From NCBI GenBank assembly GCA_934394665.1, contig CAKRRS010000074.1:1-13704 (forward strand): a DNA stretch of 13,704 bases. The letters run 5' to 3'. Source of the DNA: an uncultured Acetatifactor sp. (GTDB taxonomy: Bacteria; Bacillota; Clostridia; Lachnospirales; Lachnospiraceae). Shown here piece after piece: positions 1 to 6,387 of the stretch; within the stretch, counting starts at the first letter, position 1; every line of letters begins with the position of its first letter. Below the pieces are notes generated by a model. The model was not told where the DNA came from. It worked only from the letters and a program-made list of their open reading frames with translations, and did not search any database. A program made the position numbers and the translations under genes.

Positions 1-9
1 CAGGGTGGA

Positions 10-55
10 GCGAACACGATGTTCGCGACAGGCGGCCGGCGACATGGATGTCGCC
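10..55. repeat. Two tandem perfect hairpins in gene-free DNA
   Basis: Positions 10-26 read GCGAACA-CGA-TGTTCGC, a perfect 7-bp stem. Positions 38-55 read GGCGACAT-GG-ATGTCGCC, a perfect 8-bp stem. They are separated by a GC-rich 11-base linker and are much richer in GC than the following 100 bases. Neither is followed by a T-run on either strand, so they are not simple intrinsic terminators. They resemble a dispersed intergenic palindromic repeat, but the window cuts the left side and I cannot see other full copies. Positions 56-185 hold no gene that I can support. Confidence 0.6.
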
Positions 56-185
56 TAGAGCCGTGCCCGTCCCTCTAACATATAAGATATCCACTTCTTT
101 AGGGAATTCACACTCGGAGACGTTACAGCTTCCAGAAGGCATTCTGTTCGTTCCGGGAGTCCGTCCCTTTTGCTTAATTAACTTG

Positions 186-947
186 CTATTTAGACATTTT
201 ATAGGCAGGATCCGCCGGATATCCCCCTTTTAATTTCTGCATGCCGCGCTGGATCGCATCTTTGGAATTCTTCCAGTCGGCATCTTTGTTGCGGTAATCG
301 AATTTTTCTACCAGCCAGGACACGTCTTCCGCAATCCGTTCCATGTTAGATTCCATGACAGGCAATAACTGCGCATAAAAATCCTGCTTTTCTTTCTCGG
401 AGAGTTTACGGTCCGCAGCTTCACAGAGATCCCCAAAGTGGGGCAGGCAGAAGCCCTTTCCGGAGATGACCTTCCGGCGGAAAGCTTCGTCATTTTTCCA
501 GAGATAGAAAAAGGTATCCAGATATCTTGCGTAAGTATCTTTATACTGGGAACAGATATAACAGGAATCTTCTTTGACACGGATCCACATACCGATTGTG
601 TTTTCACTGTTTTCCGCTTTCTTGAATTTATGCAGAAGAGAACTTTTTCCGGGACGGAAAGAGGAAAATTCCTGCTGCATTTCCCGGATCATACGCTGGT
701 AATGTGTCTTTAAGATCCAGGCGTTGCCCAGTGTGTTGCCATAGTCGAACATTTTCTGGAAATGATACCGGCAGAAACCGGCTTTATCGGTCTGCTCTCT
801 GATATCAGCTTCCATATAAGAGGAACCGGAACCTAAGACAAAGTCCAGAAGATCCTGCTCAATACTGCGGTGAATAAAGCAAAAAGGACATTCGTCCTGT
901 GCATTTACGGCATCATTTAAAGGGATGGTATATAATTGTTCTTTCAT
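186..947 (-). CDS. DUF6062 family protein with duplicated CxxC/CxxH modules
   Basis: This 253-residue cytosolic protein matches what I know of the DUF6062 family of Clostridia, whose function is unknown. The start at 947 is preceded by GAGGA six bases upstream; an in-frame ATG at 959 and one further upstream lack a comparable site. The protein has two similar halves: Cys20-x2-Cys23 and Cys59-x2-His62 in the first, Cys129-x2-Cys132 and Cys167-x2-His170 in the second. Both second pairs sit in a GFCxxHF sequence, and the gap between pairs is almost the same (36 and 35 residues). This suggests an internal duplication and two metal sites, probably zinc; that is inference. There is no signal peptide or membrane segment. 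The gene is divergent from the MBOAT gene and has its own promoter. I am sure of the coding call and fairly sure of the family. Confidence 0.85.
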   Translation of the reverse strand: MKEQLYTIPLNDAVNAQDECPFCFIHRSIEQDLLDFVLGSGSSYMEADIREQTDKAGFCRYHFQKMFDYGNTLGNAWILKTHYQRMIREMQQEFSSFRPGKSSLLHKFKKAENSENTIGMWIRVKEDSCYICSQYKDTYARYLDTFFYLWKNDEAFRRKVISGKGFCLPHFGDLCEAADRKLSEKEKQDFYAQLLPVMESNMERIAEDVSWLVEKFDYRNKDADWKNSKDAIQRGMQKLKGGYPADPAYKMSK

Positions 948-1014
948 AGAAATCCTCATTTCCGCGCACAAATTCTGCGCATACAATAAAGCGGTTGCAT
1001 ACCTGTACAGATCT

Positions 1015-1043
1015 ATTGTAAAGCATGTTTGAAATAATTGCAA
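1015..1043 (-). promoter_or_regulatory. Sigma-A-type promoter for the DUF6062 gene
   Basis: Read on the minus strand, TTGCAA (1043-1038) is followed by a 17-base spacer and TACAAT (1020-1015). Transcription would begin near 1008, giving a leader of about 60 bases. The leader contains a GCGCA/TGCGC hairpin (964-980) just upstream of the ribosome binding site. The match is to consensus only. Confidence 0.55.
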
Positions 1044-1094
1044 AAAGATTAAAAAGTTGTGAAAAAATGTCATTTAAAATTAAGAATTGTTTTG

Positions 1095-1123
1095 TTGTAA
1101 TAGGAAGCGTTTCAAGCTACTAT
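1095..1123 (+). promoter_or_regulatory. Possible promoter for the MBOAT-SGNH unit, with a GAAGCGTTTC palindrome in its spacer
   Basis: TTGTAA (1095-1100), a 17-base spacer and TACTAT (1118-1123) form a weak sigma-A-like arrangement. The spacer holds GAAGCGTTTC (1104-1113), an imperfect palindrome of the kind bound by LacI-family regulators such as CcpA. The element boxes each match consensus at only four of six positions, so the call is tentative. Confidence 0.3.
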
Positions 1124-1151
1124 GATGATATAAGCTTACCTATAGAAAGAT

Positions 1152-2507
1152 GTGATTTTTTTGATATTCAGCAGTATTGAATTCCTGCTGTGGTTCCTGC
1201 CGGTTTTCCTGATCTTGTACGGAATCACACCGCGTAAATATAGAAACCTGACGTTGCTTGTCGGCAGCATTATTTTTTATGCCATGGGGGATGCCCGAAA
1301 TCTGGCACCTCTCATGATTTCTGTACTGTGCAATTATTTTTTCGGGTTACATCTGGCAAAACGCAGCCGCAGGACTTTGTGGCGGAAAAGATTGTTGCTT
1401 GTTGTGGCAATCAGCGCAAATCTGGCGGTACTGATCTGGTTCAAAGACTGGGGAAGTGCCGAGACGCTTCCGCTGGGAATCAGTTTTTATACGTTTCAGG
1501 TATTGTCTTACTTGATTGATGTATATCGCGGAGAAGTGAGCCGGGAATATTCTTTTTTGAAATTTGCAACGTATGTTGTGATGTTCCCAAAGTTAATCTC
1601 CGGTCCCATTACGCGTTATGGGGAGATCTCGGACAGTCTCGAGAGCCGAGCGTTCACGGTCACAGGACTGGAAGAGGGAATGAAACTGTTTATCCTCGGA
1701 TTGGCGGCGAAGGTACTTCTGGCTGACCGGGTGGGGATTCTGTGGCATGATGTACAGGTCACCGGATTTGAAAGTATTTCTACACCGCTTTCCTGGCTGG
1801 CGGCAATCGCTTATTCCATGAAAATTTATTTTGACTTCTGGGGCTATTCCCTGATGGCGATGGGGCTCGGAAGGATGATGGGGATAGAGCTTCCCGTGAA
1901 CTTCTGCAGACCTTATATGGCCCGGAGCGTCCGGGATTTCTACCGCAGATGGCATATGACGCTGGGACAGTGGTTTTGCCGGTATGTGTATATTCCGCTC
2001 GGCGGCAGCAGGAGAGGGGAGCTTAGGACGATTTTTAATCTGTTTGCAGTGTGGATGCTGACGGCGTTCTGGCACGGTGCCAGTTGGAATTTCTTCTGCT
2101 GGGGAGGACTTTTGTGGATCTGCATTGTCCTGGAACGGCAGTTGGGGAGACTGAAGATTGTACATAAAATGAAAGTGTTGCCGCATATTTATCTGTGGCT
2201 GATCATTCCCATCAGTTGGATGTGTTTTGCAATCACAGATCTGTCGCAGCTTCAGATCTATCTGGATAAGATGCTCTGGCTGGTACCCGGGATCAACGGT
2301 ACGTATGCAGATGCGTGGAAGGCGCTTATGACATATGGCGGTCTGCTTGCGGTATCCGGACTATTGTGTACCCCGGCGATAGAAAAGCTGTATCACAGAT
2401 GGAAGGATACCTTCCCGGTGAAAGTGCTTTTGGCAGTGGTATTCTGGTATTGTGTGCAAAGACTTCTGTTGGAGGGAAACAATCCGTTTATGTATTTTAG
2501 TTTTTAA
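1152..2507 (+). CDS. MBOAT family membrane-bound O-acyltransferase (AlgI/DltB/PatA-like)
   Basis: This polytopic membrane protein of 451 residues has roughly ten hydrophobic segments. MBOAT proteins of this branch move an acyl group, usually acetyl, across the membrane to a surface glycan or teichoic acid. The family core is present: the FYRRWHMTLGQWF stretch with His268, the YIPLGGSR sequence after it, and the catalytic-type His308 in FWHGASWNF. The start is uncertain. GTG at 1152 gives 451 residues, whereas TTG at 1161 gives a protein beginning IFSSIEFLLWFLP after Met, the usual N-terminus of the family. The only Shine-Dalgarno-like sequence is a weak AGAAAG near 1144-1149, which fits the TTG spacing better. 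The SGNH esterase gene follows after 18 bases, so the two are probably cotranscribed and act together. The acceptor glycan cannot be read from the sequence. Confidence 0.9.
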   Translation: MIFLIFSSIEFLLWFLPVFLILYGITPRKYRNLTLLVGSIIFYAMGDARNLAPLMISVLCNYFFGLHLAKRSRRTLWRKRLLLVVAISANLAVLIWFKDWGSAETLPLGISFYTFQVLSYLIDVYRGEVSREYSFLKFATYVVMFPKLISGPITRYGEISDSLESRAFTVTGLEEGMKLFILGLAAKVLLADRVGILWHDVQVTGFESISTPLSWLAAIAYSMKIYFDFWGYSLMAMGLGRMMGIELPVNFCRPYMARSVRDFYRRWHMTLGQWFCRYVYIPLGGSRRGELRTIFNLFAVWMLTAFWHGASWNFFCWGGLLWICIVLERQLGRLKIVHKMKVLPHIYLWLIIPISWMCFAITDLSQLQIYLDKMLWLVPGINGTYADAWKALMTYGGLLAVSGLLCTPAIEKLYHRWKDTFPVKVLLAVVFWYCVQRLLLEGNNPFMYFSF

Positions 2508-2525
2508 AGAAAAGGTCATTATGCA

Positions 2526-3602
2526 ATGAATCATGCAGAAAATAAAAATATGTGGTCGAGAATGAAGGAAAAATTGCATAAATACTCCTTCCTTGTAAGT
2601 CTGTTGGCGGTGGGAATTATTTTTTTCACTTGGACAGAGCAGTGGCAGGTGTATACGGAGCCGCTGCAGGAGACCTATACGAAGGGGGTACAACTGGCAG
2701 AGCGTCTGTCGGACGGAAAGTGGACGGAGATTTTTCCGGGAAAAAATGGTGGGAACGCGTCTGTGTCCGGAGATCTGCCCGGAGAGACTGCACAGGCAGG
2801 AAATGCAGCTGACGGGGAGACAGTGTCTGAGGGAAACGGTACCGGACAGACAGTAGCTGCGACAGGGAACGACACGATGGAAAACCAGACGTCGGGGGAG
2901 AATTCTTCGGCAGCAAGGATGCCTGATGGGACCGGGACAGATGGTACGGCAGAGGTACCGGAGACGGGAACTCCGGAATCCCCGGAAGATGTGCGGGAAG
3001 TGACTTATCATACCGTGGATGGCAGTTATTTTGACGATGCGGTATTCATCGGTGACTCCAGAACTGTGGGAATGTATGAGTATGGTGGTCTGGAAGAAAC
3101 ATCGACTTTTTACGCTTCCACCGGACTTACAATTTATAAGATGTTCGATGCCAAAATTGTTGCGGTACCGGGACAGAAGAAAAAGATCACAGTGGAAGAA
3201 GCGCTTTCGGAGAAACAGTTTTCGAAGATTTATCTGATGATCGGCATCAATGAGATGGGAACCGGCACGGTAGAATCTTTTATGAAGGCTTATGGAGAAG
3301 CAGTGCAGCATTTACAGGAATTACAGCCGGATGCAATCATCTATTTACAGGCAATCATGAAAGTGACGTCAGAGCGTTCCGCGCAGGGAGATTATATTAC
3401 GAACGAAGGTATCGAAGCCAGAAATGAGGAGATTGCCAAGCTGGCGGATGACCGGAATATTTTTTATCTGGATGTAAATCCGCTCATTTGCGATGAGACC
3501 GGGGGAATGGTCGCGTCTTATACTTACGATGGCGTACATCTGAAGGCACAGTATATTCCGATCTGGCTGGATTTTCTGAAAGAGCATGCAATTTTTCCTT
3601 GA
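2526..3602 (+). CDS. Membrane-anchored SGNH/GDSL-type esterase or acyltransferase, partner of the MBOAT protein
   Basis: The 358-residue product has a short basic cytosolic tail, one membrane segment at about residues 21-37, and then an extracellular part. Residues about 74-163 form a low-complexity linker rich in Gly, Thr, Glu, Ala, Ser and Asn. The SGNH domain follows, with block I IGDSRTVG (Ser178 nucleophile), block III IGINEMG (Asn242), and block V DGVH with Asp335 and His338. The blocks are in family order and the triad is intact. Such proteins remove or transfer acyl groups on surface glycans. Next to an MBOAT gene the usual model is MBOAT exporting acetyl and SGNH transferring it, as in PatA/PatB or OatA-type systems; applying it here is inference. 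The ATG at 2526 has AAAGG about 10 bases upstream. The stop codon overlaps the -35 box of the next promoter. Confidence 0.85.
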   Translation: MNHAENKNMWSRMKEKLHKYSFLVSLLAVGIIFFTWTEQWQVYTEPLQETYTKGVQLAERLSDGKWTEIFPGKNGGNASVSGDLPGETAQAGNAADGETVSEGNGTGQTVAATGNDTMENQTSGENSSAARMPDGTGTDGTAEVPETGTPESPEDVREVTYHTVDGSYFDDAVFIGDSRTVGMYEYGGLEETSTFYASTGLTIYKMFDAKIVAVPGQKKKITVEEALSEKQFSKIYLMIGINEMGTGTVESFMKAYGEAVQHLQELQPDAIIYLQAIMKVTSERSAQGDYITNEGIEARNEEIAKLADDRNIFYLDVNPLICDETGGMVASYTYDGVHLKAQYIPIWLDFLKEHAIFP

Positions 3603-3627
3603 CTGTAGAACGATGAAAAGATATCAT
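3599..3627 (+). promoter_or_regulatory. Sigma-A-type promoter for the NCS2 permease gene
   Basis: TTGACT (3599-3604), a 17-base spacer and TATCAT (3622-3627) each differ from consensus at one position. The -35 box overlaps the TGA stop of the preceding esterase gene. The start would be near 3634, giving a leader of about 100 bases. Confidence 0.6.
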
Positions 3628-3714
3628 GTAACTAATAAAGTCACATAGGTGTGGGCAGGTAGAGATCTATCTGCCCGAATTTATGCGATGAAAAATAGTT
3701 ACATGTTCACATGT
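3625..3714 (+). promoter_or_regulatory. Structured leader or operator region of the NCS2 permease gene
   Basis: A perfect 10-base inverted repeat, CATGTAACTA (3625-3634) and TAGTTACATG (3696-3705), encloses a GC-rich hairpin at 3653-3676 (GGGCAG...CTGCCC, 9-10 bp with one G-T pair) and a small CACA/TGTG hairpin at 3642-3653. The right arm also overlaps a competing hairpin, ACATG-TTCA-CATGT (3701-3714). The ribosome binding site AGGAGG begins at 3724. No hairpin has a T-run, and I do not recognise a PyrR-binding loop or purine riboswitch core. The left arm overlaps the -10 box of the predicted promoter, so if that promoter is used the repeat acts at DNA level rather than in RNA. Confidence 0.45.
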
Positions 3715-3735
3715 CTCTAACACAGGAGGAAAAAA

Positions 3736-5103
3736 ATGAGCGAGAAGACTACACTCGGCGAAAACGGCATCTATGATGCCAGATCCTTGGGCGTGCCCAA
3801 GATGCTTCTGCTGGGACTTCAGCACATGTTCGCAATGTTCGGTGCCACCATTCTGGTACCCATGCTGACAGGTCTGGATGTTTCCACAACACTGTTATTT
3901 GCAGGTCTCGGAACCTTACTGTTCCATCTGCTGACCAAGAGAAAGGTACCTGCATTCTTAGGTTCTTCCTTTGCATTCTTAGGCGGCTATGCCGCAATCG
4001 CACCTATGGCGGACGGCGCGGACAATTCCACACTGCTTCCTTATGCATGCTTCGGTGTGGCTTGCGCGGGACTGCTGTATCTGGTCCTGTCCCTGTTGAT
4101 CAAGATCTTCGGTACCGGTAAGGTAATGCGTTTCTTCCCACCTATCGTAACCGGACCTATCATCATTGCCATCGGTCTGACCCTGTCTCAGTCCGCTATC
4201 GACAATTGTTCCGCAGACTGGCTAATCGCAGTGGTTGCTATTGCACTGGTAGTGATCTGCAATATCTGGGGTAAGGGAATGGTGAAGATCGTTCCGATCA
4301 TCATCGGTGTTGTCGGTTCTTATGTGCTGGCAGCTATCTTAGGCCGTGTGGATTTCGCACCCGTTGCGGAGGCTGCATGGATCGGACTTCCCATCCACTG
4401 GAATGAGACTGCTTTCTGGGCACTGTCCGATGGTAACACTTCTCTGTTAATTACTTCCGTGATCACCATTATGCCGATCGCACTGGCTACCATGGTAGAG
4501 CATATCGGAGATATCTCCGCTATTTCTTCCACCGTTGGTATTAACTATATCAAGGAGCCCGGATTGCATCGTACTCTGTTAGGTGATGGCCTGGCTACCA
4601 TTATAGCATCCCTGTTCGGCGCTCCTGCGAATACCACTTACGGTGAGAACACCGGTGTACTGTCTCTGACCAAGGTATTCGATCCCAGAGTTATCCGTAT
4701 TGCAGCAGGCTTTGCAGTACTGTTCTCCTTCTCCCCGAAGGTGGCAGCACTGATCGGATGTATGCCTACCGCTACCTGCGGTGGTGTATCCCTGGTACTG
4801 TATGGTATGATCTCCGCAGTCGGTGTCCGTAACATCGTAGAGACTCAGGTAGACTTCACCAAGAGCCGTAACGTTATCATCGCTGCTCTGATTCTGGTAC
4901 TGTCTATCGGTATTAACTACAGTGCAGCAGGCGCTATCGCATTCCACATCGGCGAGATCACCATCAGCCTGTCCGGACTGGCAGTCGGCGCTCTGACCGG
5001 TATCATTCTGAATGCCATTCTGCCCGGTAAGGATTATAAGTTTGATGAGGACAAGCCTGATGACACCGGCGTATGCTTCGCAGTAAAGGGTCAGGAGAAC
5101 TAA
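3736..5103 (+). CDS. uraA: NCS2 family uracil/xanthine permease (uracil permease, UraA/PyrP-like)
   Basis: This is a 455-residue integral membrane protein, the usual length for nucleobase-cation symporter-2 carriers, which import uracil or purine bases with protons. The family sequence QHMFAMFGATILVP lies at residues 29-42. The substrate-site helices are recognisable: VEHIGD with Glu255 and Asp259, and NTTYGENTG with Glu304. The GEN sequence is of the uracil-permease type. In E. coli UraA, as I recall, the residue matching Asp259 is His245, whereas xanthine carriers have Asp there, so the substrate could be uracil, xanthine or both. The start is set by a strong AGGAGG six bases upstream. The gene has its own promoter, an unusual leader and a terminator, so it is probably monocistronic. 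Codon use is strongly biased, suggesting high expression. Confidence 0.9.
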   Translation: MSEKTTLGENGIYDARSLGVPKMLLLGLQHMFAMFGATILVPMLTGLDVSTTLLFAGLGTLLFHLLTKRKVPAFLGSSFAFLGGYAAIAPMADGADNSTLLPYACFGVACAGLLYLVLSLLIKIFGTGKVMRFFPPIVTGPIIIAIGLTLSQSAIDNCSADWLIAVVAIALVVICNIWGKGMVKIVPIIIGVVGSYVLAAILGRVDFAPVAEAAWIGLPIHWNETAFWALSDGNTSLLITSVITIMPIALATMVEHIGDISAISSTVGINYIKEPGLHRTLLGDGLATIIASLFGAPANTTYGENTGVLSLTKVFDPRVIRIAAGFAVLFSFSPKVAALIGCMPTATCGGVSLVLYGMISAVGVRNIVETQVDFTKSRNVIIAALILVLSIGINYSAAGAIAFHIGEITISLSGLAVGALTGIILNAILPGKDYKFDEDKPDDTGVCFAVKGQEN

Positions 5104-5145
5104 GACTTTTTTGGCTGAAAACAGCATAAACTGAACAAAGAAAGC

Positions 5146-5196
5146 AAGAGGGAGTATTCATGGCAGGAACATAGAGCTGTGGATATTCCCTTTTTC
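5146..5196 (+). terminator. Likely intrinsic terminator after the NCS2 permease gene
   Basis: AAGAGGGAGTAT (5146-5157) pairs with ATATTCCC plus the first four T residues (5183-5194), about 12 bp with two G-T pairs. The 3' arm runs straight into TTTTT (5191-5195). The loop is long (25 bases) and may fold further, which weakens the call. It lies between the permease and dipeptidase genes and faces the right way for the permease. Confidence 0.6.
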
Positions 5197-5212
5197 ATAG
5201 GGGATAAGGAAA

Positions 5213-6376
5213 ATGAAGATCATAGACATGCATTGCGATACTATATCGGAACTGGCGGATGCAGAGCCGGGTGGCTGCTCAGAGCCAAGTGACGGGCTTA
5301 TGAAAAACAGAGGACAACTGGATCTGGAGCGGATGCGGCAGAGTGGATATCTGTTGCAGAATTTTGCCCTGTTCGTGGATATTGGAAAGTGCGCTCCGTG
5401 GATGGATTGTGAGCAGACATTGCTGTCCCTGCGGAAACAGAACCGGGTAGATGCGTGGAAGGTGGGGGTATCGACACCCTGGGAGCGTCTGTGTGCACTG
5501 TATGAGGTTTATCGGAGTGAACTGGAGAACAATAAGGATGTTATTGCACCGGTGTTTTGCTATGAAGATATCTTACGGAATGAGATGAATGGTAAAATGT
5601 CAGCACTTTTAACGGTGGAGGAGGGTGCCGTCTGCAGCGGCAGTATAGAGAGACTGCGGGAACTGTACGGAATGGGGGTACGGATGCTGACGATCACCTG
5701 GAATTATCAGAATGAACTGGGGTGGCCTGCCACGTGCCGCAGCCTGGGGCAGAGCAGGGGAGATGAAGATGGCAGCCCGAGGGAGAAAACGGTTCCGGAG
5801 AAGACCCGGAAGACCGGAAAATGCGGATCCGGTGGTGGGGATGTGGTGACAGACCTTGTGGATGAGGTACATGGTTTGACAGAGACAGGCCGTAATTTCG
5901 TCATAGAGATGGAGCGCCTTGGTATGATCCCGGACGTTTCCCACCTGTCGGATGCCGGATTTGATGCCGTGTGGGAATGCTCAAAGAAGCCCTTCGTGGC
6001 CAGCCATTCCAATGCAAGAGCCGTATGCTCCTCTCTTCGTAACCTCACCGACAAGAGAATCCGCAAACTGGCAGAGCGGGGCGGCTGCATGGGACTTAAT
6101 TATTATGATAAATTCCTGCTGGACGGCGGAAGCAAGGATCCGGAGACTCTGTGGGAAGCCATCGTGCGTCAGGCGAAACATATCACTGATGTCGGCGGCA
6201 TAGAGGTATTGGGACTTGGCAGTGACTTCGATGGCATTCCGGTGAACCCGGCAATTCCCGGTGCAGAGGCAATGCCTGTATTGTGGGACAGATTAAAAAC
6301 AGCCGGCTTTACAGAAAGCCAGCTGGATGGAATGTTCTGGAAGAATGTCATGCGGGTGTACCGGGAGACTCTGTAA
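5213..6376 (+). CDS. Peptidase M19, membrane dipeptidase (renal dipeptidase) family protein
   Basis: The 387-residue product belongs to the M19 metallopeptidases, zinc enzymes that cleave dipeptides. Metal-site residues are in order: His7 and Asp9 in DMHCDT, Glu137 in EEGA (the usual metal-bridging Glu), His244 in DVSHLSD, His265 in ASHSNAR, and Asp338 in GSDFDG. There is no signal peptide, so the enzyme is probably cytosolic, as is common for Firmicutes members despite the family name. The region between NELGWP (167-172) and GLTETG (221-226) is expanded by a hydrophilic stretch rich in Lys, Arg, Gly and Ser (about 174-219), which makes the protein longer than many relatives. The ATG at 5213 has AGGGG and AAGGA sequences just upstream. 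It converges on aroA with only three bases between stop codons. Confidence 0.88.
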   Translation: MKIIDMHCDTISELADAEPGGCSEPSDGLMKNRGQLDLERMRQSGYLLQNFALFVDIGKCAPWMDCEQTLLSLRKQNRVDAWKVGVSTPWERLCALYEVYRSELENNKDVIAPVFCYEDILRNEMNGKMSALLTVEEGAVCSGSIERLRELYGMGVRMLTITWNYQNELGWPATCRSLGQSRGDEDGSPREKTVPEKTRKTGKCGSGGGDVVTDLVDEVHGLTETGRNFVIEMERLGMIPDVSHLSDAGFDAVWECSKKPFVASHSNARAVCSSLRNLTDKRIRKLAERGGCMGLNYYDKFLLDGGSKDPETLWEAIVRQAKHITDVGGIEVLGLGSDFDGIPVNPAIPGAEAMPVLWDRLKTAGFTESQLDGMFWKNVMRVYRETL

Positions 6377-6387
6377 ATATTACAGGA
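6369..6387. repeat. Palindrome spanning the two convergent stop codons
   Basis: CTGTAA-ATA-TTACAG (6371-6385) is a perfect 6-bp inverted repeat, extendable to 8 bp with one G-T pair. It contains the stop codon of the dipeptidase gene (6374-6376) and that of aroA (6380-6382, minus). It has no T-run on either side, so terminator function is only possible. Confidence 0.5.

Noticed and set aside
155..171. GGGA-N5-TCCC followed by TTTT, read as a plus-strand terminator
   Set aside because: The stem is only 4 bp and no plus-strand gene precedes it, so the signal is too weak to annotate.
48..233. A 61-residue plus-strand reading frame at the left edge
   Set aside because: It starts inside the second hairpin, has no ribosome binding site, no recognisable family, and overlaps the end of the well-supported DUF6062 gene.
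2361..3311. A 316-residue minus-strand reading frame opposite the MBOAT and SGNH genes
   Set aside because: The composition is Arg/His/Ser/Cys-rich as expected for the complement of a coding strand, it spans two real genes, and there is no ribosome binding site or family match.
3653..3676. The GC-rich hairpin as an intrinsic terminator of the MBOAT-SGNH operon
   Set aside because: The stem is good but the following bases are GAATTTATG rather than a T-run. It is better described as part of the permease leader.
3628..3735. A known purine riboswitch or PyrR attenuator before the permease gene
   Set aside because: I could not find the conserved core bases of either, and there is no terminator with a T-run in the leader.
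4579..5127. A 182-residue minus-strand reading frame opposite the permease gene
   Set aside because: It mirrors the biased codons of the permease gene, has no membrane or domain features, and would overlap a strongly supported gene.
5108..5130. GCTG-AAAA-CAGC right after the permease stop codon as a terminator
   Set aside because: The stem is 4 bp and the T-run precedes it instead of following it. The structure at 5146-5196 is a better candidate.
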